A stretch of DNA of 22,860 bases from CAMCYM01 sp041191165 (lineage in GTDB: Bacteria; Bacteroidota; Bacteroidia; Flavobacteriales_D; Sanyastnellaceae): positions 1-22,860 of the forward strand of contig JBEEPJ010000007.1 in NCBI GenBank assembly GCA_041191165.1. Reading direction: 5' to 3'. The notes under the pieces were generated by a model, which ran no database searches, was not told where the DNA came from, and was given only the letters and a program-made list of their open reading frames with translations. The stretch's first letter is position 1, and every line of letters begins with the position of its first letter. Shown here piece after piece: positions 7,693 to 15,700 of this stretch. A program made the translations under genes and the position numbers.

Positions 7693-10600
7693 TCAAGGCT
7701 CACAAATGTTGCCATATTCGGAAAGCAAGAGCAGCAGGTCACCCGTTCCCCGAACCGCGTCGCCATCCAAGTCACCCAGGCACCCGGGTTGCGCGAGGCA
7801 TACGCCGAGGTCTTCGTGCCAAAGGGTGCCGTCGCCGCAGAAGGACTCCCCGTCGCATGCTGCGAGACCGGCGGCGTAGCCGTCGGCGAAGCCATAGGCC
7901 GTGCCATCGGCGAAGCCGTCGGCGTAACCGTCGGCGGAGCCCGAGGCGTAGCCGTCGGTGAAGCCATCGGCCGTACCGTCGGCGAAGCCGTCGGTGAAGC
8001 CATCGGCCGTACCGTCGGCGAAGCCGTCGGCGTAACCGTCGGCGGAGCCCGAGGCGTAGCCGTCGGCGAAGCCATCGGCCGTGCCGTCCGCGAAGCCGTC
8101 TGCGTACCCGTCGGCGGAGCCCGAGGCGTAGCCGTCAGCGAAGCCATCGGCCGTGCCGTCCGCGAAGCCGTCTGCGTAACCGTCGGTGGAGCCCGCGGCG
8201 TAACCGTCGGCGAAGCCATCGGACTCCCCGTCGTCATAGCCCAGCAGGTAGCCATCGATGATGCCGTCGTTGTAGCCGGCGGTTTGGCCTGAAGCAAAAC
8301 CAGCCGTCTGGCCTGCCGCAAAGCCCGCGTTGTAGCCGCTGTTGAAGCTATCTGCCGGATCGAAGGCCAAACAATTCCCTCCATCTTCCGTCGCCGCCCC
8401 GTCGTAATTCCAGGCCGTCGGGTCCGTGCAGCCCAGCACCTCCAGGGCATCGCAGGTGCCATCGCCGTCGGTGTCCACGAGGCAGTCCCCTGCGCAGTCG
8501 TATCCGGGGGATGGGTAGGTACAAGAGCCGTCTTCCTCGGTGGCGGATGGGTCGAAGTTGCACGCGAGGTGCGCCGTGCAGCCCGCGACCTCATCCCCGT
8601 CGCAAACTCCGTCGCCGTCGGCGTCGGCCAGGCAAGCCCCAGCACAATTCCGGCCCGCCGCGGGATACGCGCAGTACCCGGCGTCCGTCGCCGTCCCGTC
8701 GTAGTTGCAAGCCGCCGCATCCTGGCACCCGTGCACCTCGAACACGTCACACACGCCATCCCCATCTCCATCGGTCAAGCAACCGCCTGCGCAGTTGCGC
8801 CCATACGCCGGGTAGGTGCACGACCCATCATCCACCAGTGCGCCGCAATCGAAGTTGCAAGCCGCCGCATCGGTGCACCCCGCATAAACGCAAGGCACAT
8901 CATCCGTCGCCCCGGCGACATAGTTGCTGGCGTCCGGGTCGGAGCAACCCGGCACCTCCTCCGCATCACACACCCCGTCGCTGTCGGAATCGGCGAGACA
9001 ATCTCCCGCGCAATCGCGCAGCGGGGCAGGATAAACGCAAGCTGCCGTGGGATTGTCGAGGTAATTGCAAGCCGACGCATCGGTGCAGTCGTCCTGACAA
9101 TCCACCACCCCATCGCCATCCGCGTCTGTCTCCGGCGTGCCGCAACCGCATACCCCGGGAGCCGATTTGGAACCATCATTGGGACATCCGTCGCCGGAAA
9201 CCGAAACATACCCCGCAGGCTGAACGCAATCGGTCACCGCGTCTGCCGCATCCCCCAACAAGTCGCCATCCGCATCCGCGTACCATGTGGGTGCGAACGT
9301 GCAAGTGCCATTGTCATCCGTGGCCGCTGCGTTGTAATTGCAGGCCGTCGATGCTGTGCAACCCGGCACCTCATTCGTATTGCACACACCATCCCCATCG
9401 GTGTCGACCAAGCAATTGCCTGCGCAATCCCGCAAAGGCTGAGCATAGACACACGCCGCGGTGGGATTTGCCGTGTAGTTGCACGCCGAGGTATCGGTAC
9501 ATGCATCCAGGCAATCCACCACACCGTCGCTGTCGCCATCGGCCTCGACTTGGCCGCAACCGCACGGGCCCGGAACAGACTTGTTCACATCGCTCGGGCA
9601 ACCGTCGCCCGCCACCGCCACAAAGCCCACCGGCTGCGTGCAGCTCGACTGACTCACCGCGGGATCCCCGAAGCCATCGCCATCCGCATCCGCATACCAC
9701 AAGGTCGCAAAGGTGCAAGAACCATCATCCTCCGTTGCCGCCCCATTGAAGTTGCAGGCAGCACCCGACGTGCAACCGGGCACCTCCTGCGCATCACACA
9801 CATTGTCGAGGTCGGCGTCCACCAAGCAAACTCCAGCGCAATTGCGGAACGGGAGCGCAAAAACGCAAGCTGCCGTCGGATTGGCCGTATAGTTGCACGC
9901 CGTAGTATCCAAGCAGAGATCGTTGCAGTCCGCCACCCCGTCGGCGTCGGCATCCGCGTCTGCATTTCCACAGCCGCAAGCCCCCGCCGCCGTCTTGTTC
10001 ACATCCGACGGACAGCCATCCCCTGCCACCGCCACATAGCCCGCGGGCGCGGCGCAAGCGGATTGCGTCACCCCGGGATCCCCTGCGCCATCGCCGTCCG
10101 CATCGGCGTACCAGAGCGTGGGATAGGTGCACTGGGCATTGTCGGCCACGTTGGCTGCCCCATTAAAATTGCAGGCCGTTCCGTCCATGCAGCCGGGCAC
10201 CGGTGTCGTACATGACCCGTCGTCCAACGTGGCGAACGGATCGAAGTTGATGGCCGCCGCATCGGTACAACCGCAAGCGTGGTTGGTGGACGCCATGGCC
10301 CCCGTCCAACCGCGATACGAGAACGAACCCACCCCATCGAAGTCGAACACCGCACGGGTTCCCTGGTTGAACGTGTAGATACCCGACTCCAATATGAACA
10401 CAGAGAGCGTTCCGGAGAGGGTGCCTGAGGTGGTGATTTGGCCTATCAAAACCCGCTGATCGACGCCGCCGAAGACCGGCAAGCTCAGGTCGCAAGCCCC
10501 TGCCGTTCCCGGCGCAGCCGCGCGATTGCAACCCAAGGTCATGTAGTACGACATGCCCACCGCGTCCGTGACGTTCAGGTCCTGGCCGGCATTGAACTTG

Positions 10601-12486
10601 GTCAAGAAGTTAGACGGCGCTGAGGCGGTCAAGGCCAGTGTAAATCCGCTGACTTCCGAGTTGCTCTGCGCTCCGATCGTAAACCAGCTGTCGTAGGCCA
10701 AATCCGGAGCGAGGGAATAAAGCGCCGGATTCAGCGTGTTGGCGAGGTCCGCGCCGAAGGGATGCTGGTACCAGTTGGGGTCCGCAGTGGACGTCAATAC
10801 GAAGGGCTCCGCCGCGCTCGAGCCGTAGACCGCCGTGACCGCATCCTCCGCATCGTCCACGTTGACGTACAAGCGATAGGTCGTCATGCCGGGAATGCCA
10901 TCGACCGCATGGCGCTCCACCGTCAACGACGCGGGGGACAATCCGGTCAGCGGCCCACAGCCGCAATACGTGCAGCTGCCGTCGTCGTCCGTGGCGCCCG
11001 CGCTGAAGTTGCATGCAGAGGCATCCGTGCAACCATCGACTTCCAGCGCGTCGCAGACGCCATCGCCGTCGGCATCGGCGAGGCAATCGCCCGCGCAGTC
11101 GTAGTAAGTGGCCGGGTAGGTGCAGGAAGCGTCATCATCCGTGGCCGATGCGTTGTAATTGCAGGCCACGCTGTCCGTACAACCCGCCACTTCTTCCGCA
11201 TCGCACACTTCGTCGCCGTCCGTGTCCGCGAGGCAATCCCCGGCACAATCGCGCAGCGGGGCGGCGTAGACACAGGCGGCCGTGGGATTCGCCGTGAAAT
11301 TGCAAGCGGTCGCATCGATACACTGGTCCACGCAGTCTGCCACGCCGTCGCTGTCCGAGTCCGTCTCCACAGATCCGCACCCACAGGAACCGGGGGATTG
11401 CTTGGCCCCATCCGCGGGACACAAATCCCCCGCCACAGCGATGTATCCCGCCGGAGCAGCGCAGGCCACTTGGGTGTCACCCGGGTCGCCCGCTCCGTCT
11501 GAATCGGCGTCGGCGTACCAGGTTTGGGCTCCAAAGCAAGAGCCGTCATCGTCAGTGGCCGTCGCATCGTAATTGCAAGAACCCAGGGTCGTGCAGCCCG
11601 CGATTTCCAACGGATCACACACCCCATCCCCATCCGTGTCGGCGAGGCAATCCCCGTCGCAATCGACATACACCGTCAGGGGAAAGGTGCAAGAACCGTC
11701 GTCGGTGTTGGCAAAAGGCTCATAATTGCAAGCAGTCGCATCCGTGCAACCGTGGATTTGTGCCAGGCCAAACCCCGTTCCCGTAAACGCCGCCGTCACC
11801 ACCAGCGACCGATCCGAATCTCCCCCCACCCACACTTCGGCATTGAGAACCCCGGAAAACCCCGTTCCCGAGGTGGTGAACTGCATCACCTTGACGCGTC
11901 GGGTCGCCCCCCCCGTCTTGAACGAGGGGTTGCCTGCCGCATTGAGGTTCCACTGGACGGGAACGCTCCCGTCGAGCACGACGCTCTGCGGCTGGGTCAC
12001 GTTCGAAGTCGTGGCCAGGAACGGCGTGGATAGCGGATGCCCGGTGGGCATGAAAATCACATCGGTCCCGGGATTCGTCAGGGACACCGAGGACATCCCC
12101 ACCGTCAAATAGGAGTCCTGCTGATACAACTCGGTAATGGGAACCAACTCCACTGAAGGAACCCCTGAGCCTACCGCACCTTGGCACCAGATGTTGTTGT
12201 AAAGCCCGCCCGGGAAAGAGAGGGACATCGGATAGCCCGCCTCGCTGAACATGCGATGCAGCACGTCACCGGTCCCATTCGTCAGCAGAAAGACCTCGTA
12301 AACCGTGTAGCCTGAGATGTCTCGGCCATAATTGGAGGTGCCGGGGGGCATGGTGACGCCTTGCACAATGGTGAAACTGTAGGCAGGTGAACTGACCTGC
12401 GCTTGGAGCGGGGTGGTGCTTCCGGAGATCCAAGAGAAAAAAATGGATGCAACTAACCCTAAAACAAAGAGAATAAAGCGGTTCAT
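7693..12486 (-). CDS. Giant secreted modular repeat protein with GX3 region and dockerin-like C-terminus
   Basis: The start is placed at the ATG at 12486 because a clear signal peptide follows it (MNRFILFVLGLVASIFF...LQAQ). The frame stays open further upstream to 13011, but that extension encodes no leader and lies antisense to another gene. The product is 1597 residues. Order: signal peptide 1-30; beta-rich domain A ~34-245; Cys/Asp-rich GCTDATACNY...DDGSC and DTDGDGVCD repeats; one 138-residue module; domain B ~505-735, similar to A; three more 138-residue modules; shorter repeats; 39 GX3 tetrapeptides (1385-1540); and a C-terminal module with FCGDGTLW, VCLA and DLDGDAVRGTGDLLLLL ending in a Cys. 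Asp-rich loops resemble thrombospondin type 3 calcium sites. It is probably a cell-surface or matrix adhesin, an inferred role. No canonical type IX sorting domain is seen. Its start faces the plus-strand gene at 12610 across 123 bp. Confidence 0.88.
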   Translation of the reverse strand: MNRFILFVLGLVASIFFSWISGSTTPLQAQVSSPAYSFTIVQGVTMPPGTSNYGRDISGYTVYEVFLLTNGTGDVLHRMFSEAGYPMSLSFPGGLYNNIWCQGAVGSGVPSVELVPITELYQQDSYLTVGMSSVSLTNPGTDVIFMPTGHPLSTPFLATTSNVTQPQSVVLDGSVPVQWNLNAAGNPSFKTGGATRRVKVMQFTTSGTGFSGVLNAEVWVGGDSDRSLVVTAAFTGTGFGLAQIHGCTDATACNYEPFANTDDGSCTFPLTVYVDCDGDCLADTDGDGVCDPLEIAGCTTLGSCNYDATATDDDGSCFGAQTWYADADSDGAGDPGDTQVACAAPAGYIAVAGDLCPADGAKQSPGSCGCGSVETDSDSDGVADCVDQCIDATACNFTANPTAACVYAAPLRDCAGDCLADTDGDEVCDAEEVAGCTDSVACNYNASATDDDASCTYPATYYDCAGDCLADADGDGVCDALEVDGCTDASACNFSAGATDDDGSCTYCGCGPLTGLSPASLTVERHAVDGIPGMTTYRLYVNVDDAEDAVTAVYGSSAAEPFVLTSTADPNWYQHPFGADLANTLNPALYSLAPDLAYDSWFTIGAQSNSEVSGFTLALTASAPSNFLTKFNAGQDLNVTDAVGMSYYMTLGCNRAAAPGTAGACDLSLPVFGGVDQRVLIGQITTSGTLSGTLSVFILESGIYTFNQGTRAVFDFDGVGSFSYRGWTGAMASTNHACGCTDAAAINFDPFATLDDGSCTTPVPGCMDGTACNFNGAANVADNAQCTYPTLWYADADGDGAGDPGVTQSACAAPAGYVAVAGDGCPSDVNKTAAGACGCGNADADADADGVADCNDLCLDTTACNYTANPTAACVFALPFRNCAGVCLVDADLDNVCDAQEVPGCTSGAACNFNGAATEDDGSCTFATLWYADADGDGFGDPAVSQSSCTQPVGFVAVAGDGCPSDVNKSVPGPCGCGQVEADGDSDGVVDCLDACTDTSACNYTANPTAACVYAQPLRDCAGNCLVDTDGDGVCNTNEVPGCTASTACNYNAAATDDNGTCTFAPTWYADADGDLLGDAADAVTDCVQPAGYVSVSGDGCPNDGSKSAPGVCGCGTPETDADGDGVVDCQDDCTDASACNYLDNPTAACVYPAPLRDCAGDCLADSDSDGVCDAEEVPGCSDPDASNYVAGATDDVPCVYAGCTDAAACNFDCGALVDDGSCTYPAYGRNCAGGCLTDGDGDGVCDVFEVHGCQDAAACNYDGTATDAGYCAYPAAGRNCAGACLADADGDGVCDGDEVAGCTAHLACNFDPSATEEDGSCTYPSPGYDCAGDCLVDTDGDGTCDALEVLGCTDPTAWNYDGAATEDGGNCLAFDPADSFNSGYNAGFAAGQTAGFASGQTAGYNDGIIDGYLLGYDDGESDGFADGYAAGSTDGYADGFADGTADGFADGYASGSADGYADGFADGTADGFADGYASGSADGYADGFADGTADGFTDGFADGTADGFTDGYASGSADGYADGFADGTAYGFADGYAAGLAACDGESFCGDGTLWHEDLGVCLAQPGCLGDLDGDAVRGTGDLLLLLSEYGNICEP
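7867..8334 (-). repeat. 39 consecutive GX3 tetrapeptide repeats inside the giant protein
   Basis: Residues 1385-1540 of the 1597-residue protein are 39 unbroken tetrads of the form [Y/F/T/S]-x-[D/A/S]-G. The inner part repeats a 24-residue (72-bp) super-unit of six tetrads: YADG, FADG, TADG, FADG, YASG, SADG. The DNA is correspondingly a low-complexity gccgtcggcgaagc-type array. The every-fourth-residue glycine pattern recalls the deca-GX3 motif of Yae1/Lto1-type proteins, but is far longer and Asp-rich. Confidence 0.93.
8950..10194 (-). repeat. Three tandem copies of a 138-residue Cys/Asp module
   Basis: The 1245 bp encode three successive modules of about 138 residues. Each runs from GC(T/M)xxxACN(Y/F)N through LWYADADGDGxGDP, GDGCPxDxxK, CGCG, DxDGVxDC, NPTAACV and LRDCAG to VCxxxEVP. 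Each has two short DGSC-type repeats and one longer thrombospondin-3-like block. A fourth copy lies apart, on the other side of domain B (11185-11598). Confidence 0.88.
11185..11598 (-). repeat. Isolated copy of the 138-residue module
   Basis: These 414 bp encode exactly 138 residues from GCTTLGSCNYD to CDAEEVA. They match the three modules at 8950-10194 motif for motif (TWYADADSDGAGDP, CGCG, NPTAACVYA, LRDCAGDCLAD). The copy precedes domain B, showing that module and domain were shuffled or duplicated together. Confidence 0.85.
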
Positions 12487-12609
12487 TGGCTTTAGTTCAA
12501 GAAAAATGACGATGTGGCTGGACGACAAGTTACGAAAAAAACCCGACGAATCAGTCCGTAAATAGGTTACGGAGTGGGGAAAGAGGTTTGGGCTATCGAA
12601 AAATCCACC

Positions 12610-13653
12610 ATGCAAGCAGGCTCCTCCTCCTTCCCTGAAGACGCCTTCGAAAATGAAGTCGCCGCCCCTGTTCCGCTGTGGCTGCAATCCATGCAGACCG
12701 CGCGAAAGCCCGGTGAACGGCGCGCTTCCACCTCCGCGGATTGGGAGCAGTGGATGTCCTTGCGCGACCACTCCGAGACCCAGCTCGCGCAACACCTGCG
12801 CGCGGCAGAGGATGCGCTTCGCATGCTCAACACGCTGGACGTCCACCTGCTCAACTGCCTGGAGGAAGTCCTGCGCGAGGTGTTGGGTAACCGCGGAGCC
12901 TGGCGAATCGAAGCCGTGCGGTGGGCGAACCGAGAATCCCCGTGGAGCGTGGAGGATGCCCTCGATTGGCGGCCCGGCGGATTGGAAGTCCAGCTGCACC
13001 GGGCGCAACATCTGCCCGCAACCCGTTCATCCGGAAGCGTCCGAAACCCTTCTGACCCCGGTTTGCGCTGGAAAATTCCTTTGTTTGCAGATCCGGAAAT
13101 CGCATCCCTTCCCCCCAATCCACCTTCAGAATTGACGGATGCCCTGGACGAAAGACCGGGTTGGTGGCAGGAGGTGATGTCGGAGGGGCGATGGCAATGG
13201 GCGAAGCACCGGCAGCATGCTCAACTTGCCTTCCGGGCCTATCGTCAGCAAGAACGGCAGTTTCTGGCCGAAACCGACCCGTGGAAATCGGTATGGGCGC
13301 AGATTCTACTGAGCGGCCGGGTGGTCAAGCTCCACAACCACACCTGTATCCTGTCGCGCGAGGCCTCCCGGTGGCCGCTCGAACCGAGCGACGATGTGCC
13401 CCAGTGCATCGGCATGACCTTGCCCAAGCCCCGAAGTGCGGGATGGCAAGTGCGGGAATTCCGGGTGCAGTCCACCTTGCGCTCTGGCAACCAGTGGAGG
13501 ATCTACGGCATCCGCGAGTCCTATAACGCGCAGCGCGGGATTCATCCAGCCCCCTTCGAAACCTCCACTTCGCCTGGCATTTTGCTAGACGCTCTCATCG
13601 ACTACCTCTTCCCCTGGCCGGTAGCTCCCTTCGACCGCGGACGGGGAATGTAA
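12610..13653 (+). CDS. Unrecognised 347-residue protein
   Basis: I do not recognise a family. The frame could begin at a GTG at 12574, but the ATG at 12610 (MQAGSSSFPED) is preferred because it leaves room for the divergent promoter of the giant protein. The product is soluble in appearance with no signal peptide or membrane segment. It is Trp-rich and charged, and has a probable helical stretch (ETQLAQHLRAAEDALRMLN, roughly residues 55-75 of this start) and a Trp/Arg/Gln-rich middle part. Coding is supported by its length and by the gene organisation: the stop at 13651-13653 is one base from the end of the convergent glycosyltransferase. The frame on the opposite strand at 12487-13011 is only the open 5' extension of the giant gene. 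Function unknown; it may be cytoplasmic. Confidence 0.7.
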   Translation: MQAGSSSFPEDAFENEVAAPVPLWLQSMQTARKPGERRASTSADWEQWMSLRDHSETQLAQHLRAAEDALRMLNTLDVHLLNCLEEVLREVLGNRGAWRIEAVRWANRESPWSVEDALDWRPGGLEVQLHRAQHLPATRSSGSVRNPSDPGLRWKIPLFADPEIASLPPNPPSELTDALDERPGWWQEVMSEGRWQWAKHRQHAQLAFRAYRQQERQFLAETDPWKSVWAQILLSGRVVKLHNHTCILSREASRWPLEPSDDVPQCIGMTLPKPRSAGWQVREFRVQSTLRSGNQWRIYGIRESYNAQRGIHPAPFETSTSPGILLDALIDYLFPWPVAPFDRGRGM

Positions 13654-13654
13654 A

Positions 13655-15700
13655 TCACAGATCGCGCCAAGCTGCCCGCCATCCGATAAAGGTCACCAAA
13701 GCATAAGCCATCACCAGGGCATTGGCTCCTGCAAACAAGCCGTGGGTGATGTAACCCTGCCGGAAGTCCCACACCGCACCCAGCGACCACTGCACCATCA
13801 ACAGCAATATCCAAGCGACATACGGCCTTGCAATGGCTGTACGATGCGCAGTCTTGGGCGTGCGGGGAAACGCCGGATGGGTGCGAAAAATCCCTTGTTT
13901 CACCGATTGCCATACCCCGCCAAGATGAACGGGAATTAGCAACAAGTTCAGGGCATACACCCGAAACAAATCCCCCGTTCGGTACCCCATCAACCGCAAA
14001 TCCCGGCCGTAAAGCGCGAAGTAAGGCACCGCCGTCAATGGCAAACCGTATGAGACCACATGGGCCGCAAAGGGATAAGAGAGCAGGATGAGCAATCCCA
14101 CGTTCACCGTGGTGATGGAGATCAAGTAGTGCAAGCGGAGCCAAGTCTCACCCCCGCTAAGGGCCACGCGGGAAAATGAACCCCGAGCCTCCTTCAGGCG
14201 CATGCGGAGCAGCGCGAGTGATTTGGGCAGGATCAACAACCCGCCGTTGGACCACCTCCGCCGTTGAATCAGCAGGCTACCGAAGTCCGCTGGTGTGGCG
14301 CTGTAGGCCAGCCGCCGCGGAACGTTGTGCAGGGTCCATCCTTTCAAGGCCAAATCCAACGTGCTCTCCGTATCCTCAATCACCGTCCGGTCCTGAATGA
14401 ACCGCCGTACCTGATATCCCCGCTCTTCGAAGACCTCCTCGATGTCCTCCAAAGCATCGAACCGGATGACCGCATTCGCCCCCACCCAGTAGGTCCCCTC
14501 CCAGGCCGTGAAGCCCTGGTGGATCAGGTACTGAATGTCCGTGGTAGCGCCCGCGACGCGCTCCAACACCCCCGGTGCACCCGGAATGGCGCTGTAGGGG
14601 GTTTGGGCTACCGCGCGGTGGGCATGCTCCGACGGCGCCAGTTCCGCAAGCATCGACCGGGCGTAGTCCGGTAAGATCAGGCTGTCCGCGTCAAGCACAC
14701 CGATGAAGTCCGGCCGCGGAACGTTGAGCCGCCCCCCCTGCTCCACGCGCTTCAACACCCCATCCGCCTCCCAGTCCCAATGCCCCCCCATCAATGCGAT
14801 GTAGCTGTTGAGGTTCATCGCCTTGTTCGCCTGGTGGGAGAGGTTGGGATGCTGCTTGCGCTCGAAGGAAGTAAGGGTCACCGCGAAGGTGTTGCGCAAT
14901 TCCTCCACATCCACTGTCCCGCTGTCGGCGGCCCGCTGGAACCGGATGGCCCGGTCGAGCAGAATTTCGCAGGCAAAAAACCGGTCGGTGTGGGTGGACT
15001 TTCGGTGTGAGCGATGTGCATCTGGGTGCAGCCAGCGTTCCGCCTCAGCCCTCAGCCAGCGGGCGGCACACCGTGCCGCCTCCACGGCTTGACCTGCTGC
15101 GAGGTGCAATTCAATCTCTTTGGAAATCACCGCGAGCTGATCCCGCAACTCAGATGTCAGGGCGCGAGCGGTGTCGAGCAGTTCTTGGTCTTCGGGCGAC
15201 TGCGGCACCGGCGGATCGTCGATGAGCAGCACCACCCGCAGATCCGGCACAGGCTGCAGTGCGGCACTAAGGAGGGTTTGGACTATCACATCCCGCTGCT
15301 CCTTGTAGCTCGGAACCAGAAACGTCAGCCGCGGCCGATGCACCGCTTCGCCGTCCGCCCTCCGTCCGTCGAGCATCCGTCGTGGCTGGCTGCGGCGGAT
15401 GTAGAGAAACCGCGTGATTTGGTAGACCAACCCCCCATAAACCAACCCCCCCGCCAACACCAGAAAAAAAACGTGCCCCAACCCCTTGCCCCCCATCCCA
15501 GCTTCCCATTGCTCTGTCAGGGCCGGTCCCTGTTCCACCGCCACCAAGGCCATCGCGCCCAAGGTAAAAGCTATCCCGGCAGCCGATATCCACAGCTCCT
15601 TGCGGGTTCCCCAGGTTCGCTCGTCGATTGGCGGCAAAAAAGCCCCTTGCAGTCGGGAAGCCATCCGTTCTGTTGCCACCTCCGCATGCCGTTTTCTCAT
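13655..15700 (-). CDS. Membrane family-2 glycosyltransferase (BcsA/hyaluronan-synthase-like)
   Basis: This 681-residue protein has an N-terminal membrane pair (~37-55 and 77-97), a GT2 catalytic domain, and a cluster of C-terminal membrane segments (~520-670). The processive-GT2 signatures are in order: D161-D162 (LLIDDPP), D337-A-D339 (GVLDADS), the ED of IEDTEST (442-443, the TED position), and Q479-R-R-R482-W483 (QRRRW). The gap between the first aspartates and DxD is about 176 residues, roughly 110 more than in BcsA, filled mainly by helical, charged sequence. By family knowledge such enzymes make and extrude a polysaccharide across the inner membrane; the sugar and polymer cannot be told from the sequence. 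No PilZ or BcsB-like neighbour is seen. The ATG at 15700 overlaps the end of the upstream SGNH-like gene by ATGA, so the two are coupled. Confidence 0.88.
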   Translation of the reverse strand: MRKRHAEVATERMASRLQGAFLPPIDERTWGTRKELWISAAGIAFTLGAMALVAVEQGPALTEQWEAGMGGKGLGHVFFLVLAGGLVYGGLVYQITRFLYIRRSQPRRMLDGRRADGEAVHRPRLTFLVPSYKEQRDVIVQTLLSAALQPVPDLRVVLLIDDPPVPQSPEDQELLDTARALTSELRDQLAVISKEIELHLAAGQAVEAARCAARWLRAEAERWLHPDAHRSHRKSTHTDRFFACEILLDRAIRFQRAADSGTVDVEELRNTFAVTLTSFERKQHPNLSHQANKAMNLNSYIALMGGHWDWEADGVLKRVEQGGRLNVPRPDFIGVLDADSLILPDYARSMLAELAPSEHAHRAVAQTPYSAIPGAPGVLERVAGATTDIQYLIHQGFTAWEGTYWVGANAVIRFDALEDIEEVFEERGYQVRRFIQDRTVIEDTESTLDLALKGWTLHNVPRRLAYSATPADFGSLLIQRRRWSNGGLLILPKSLALLRMRLKEARGSFSRVALSGGETWLRLHYLISITTVNVGLLILLSYPFAAHVVSYGLPLTAVPYFALYGRDLRLMGYRTGDLFRVYALNLLLIPVHLGGVWQSVKQGIFRTHPAFPRTPKTAHRTAIARPYVAWILLLMVQWSLGAVWDFRQGYITHGLFAGANALVMAYALVTFIGWRAAWRDL

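Noticed and set aside
7789..8292. A plus-strand frame of VGEAVGEAIGRTVG-like repeats resembling a glycine-zipper protein.
   Set aside because: It is the mirror of the GX3 tract on the minus strand, where the frame continues into the Cys-rich modules and has a signal peptide far upstream. The plus-strand version has no such context.
7867..8334. Short GC-rich direct repeats considered as a possible CRISPR-like or iteron array.
   Set aside because: Spacers are absent; the period is multiples of 12 bp in frame with the GX3 codons, so it is a protein-coding repeat.
8511..10215. Long plus-strand open frames (up to ~550 codons) opposite the Cys/Asp repeats.
   Set aside because: They are antisense to a strongly patterned repeat protein and consist of repetitive Arg/His/Pro- or Ala/Ile/Arg-rich sequence. 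This is what the codon bias of the real gene produces on the other strand.
12487..13011. The giant protein's frame stays open 175 codons upstream of its assigned start.
   Set aside because: The extension encodes no signal peptide, is antisense to a better coding frame, and precedes an obvious leader starting at 12486. GC-rich DNA often leaves the opposite strand open.
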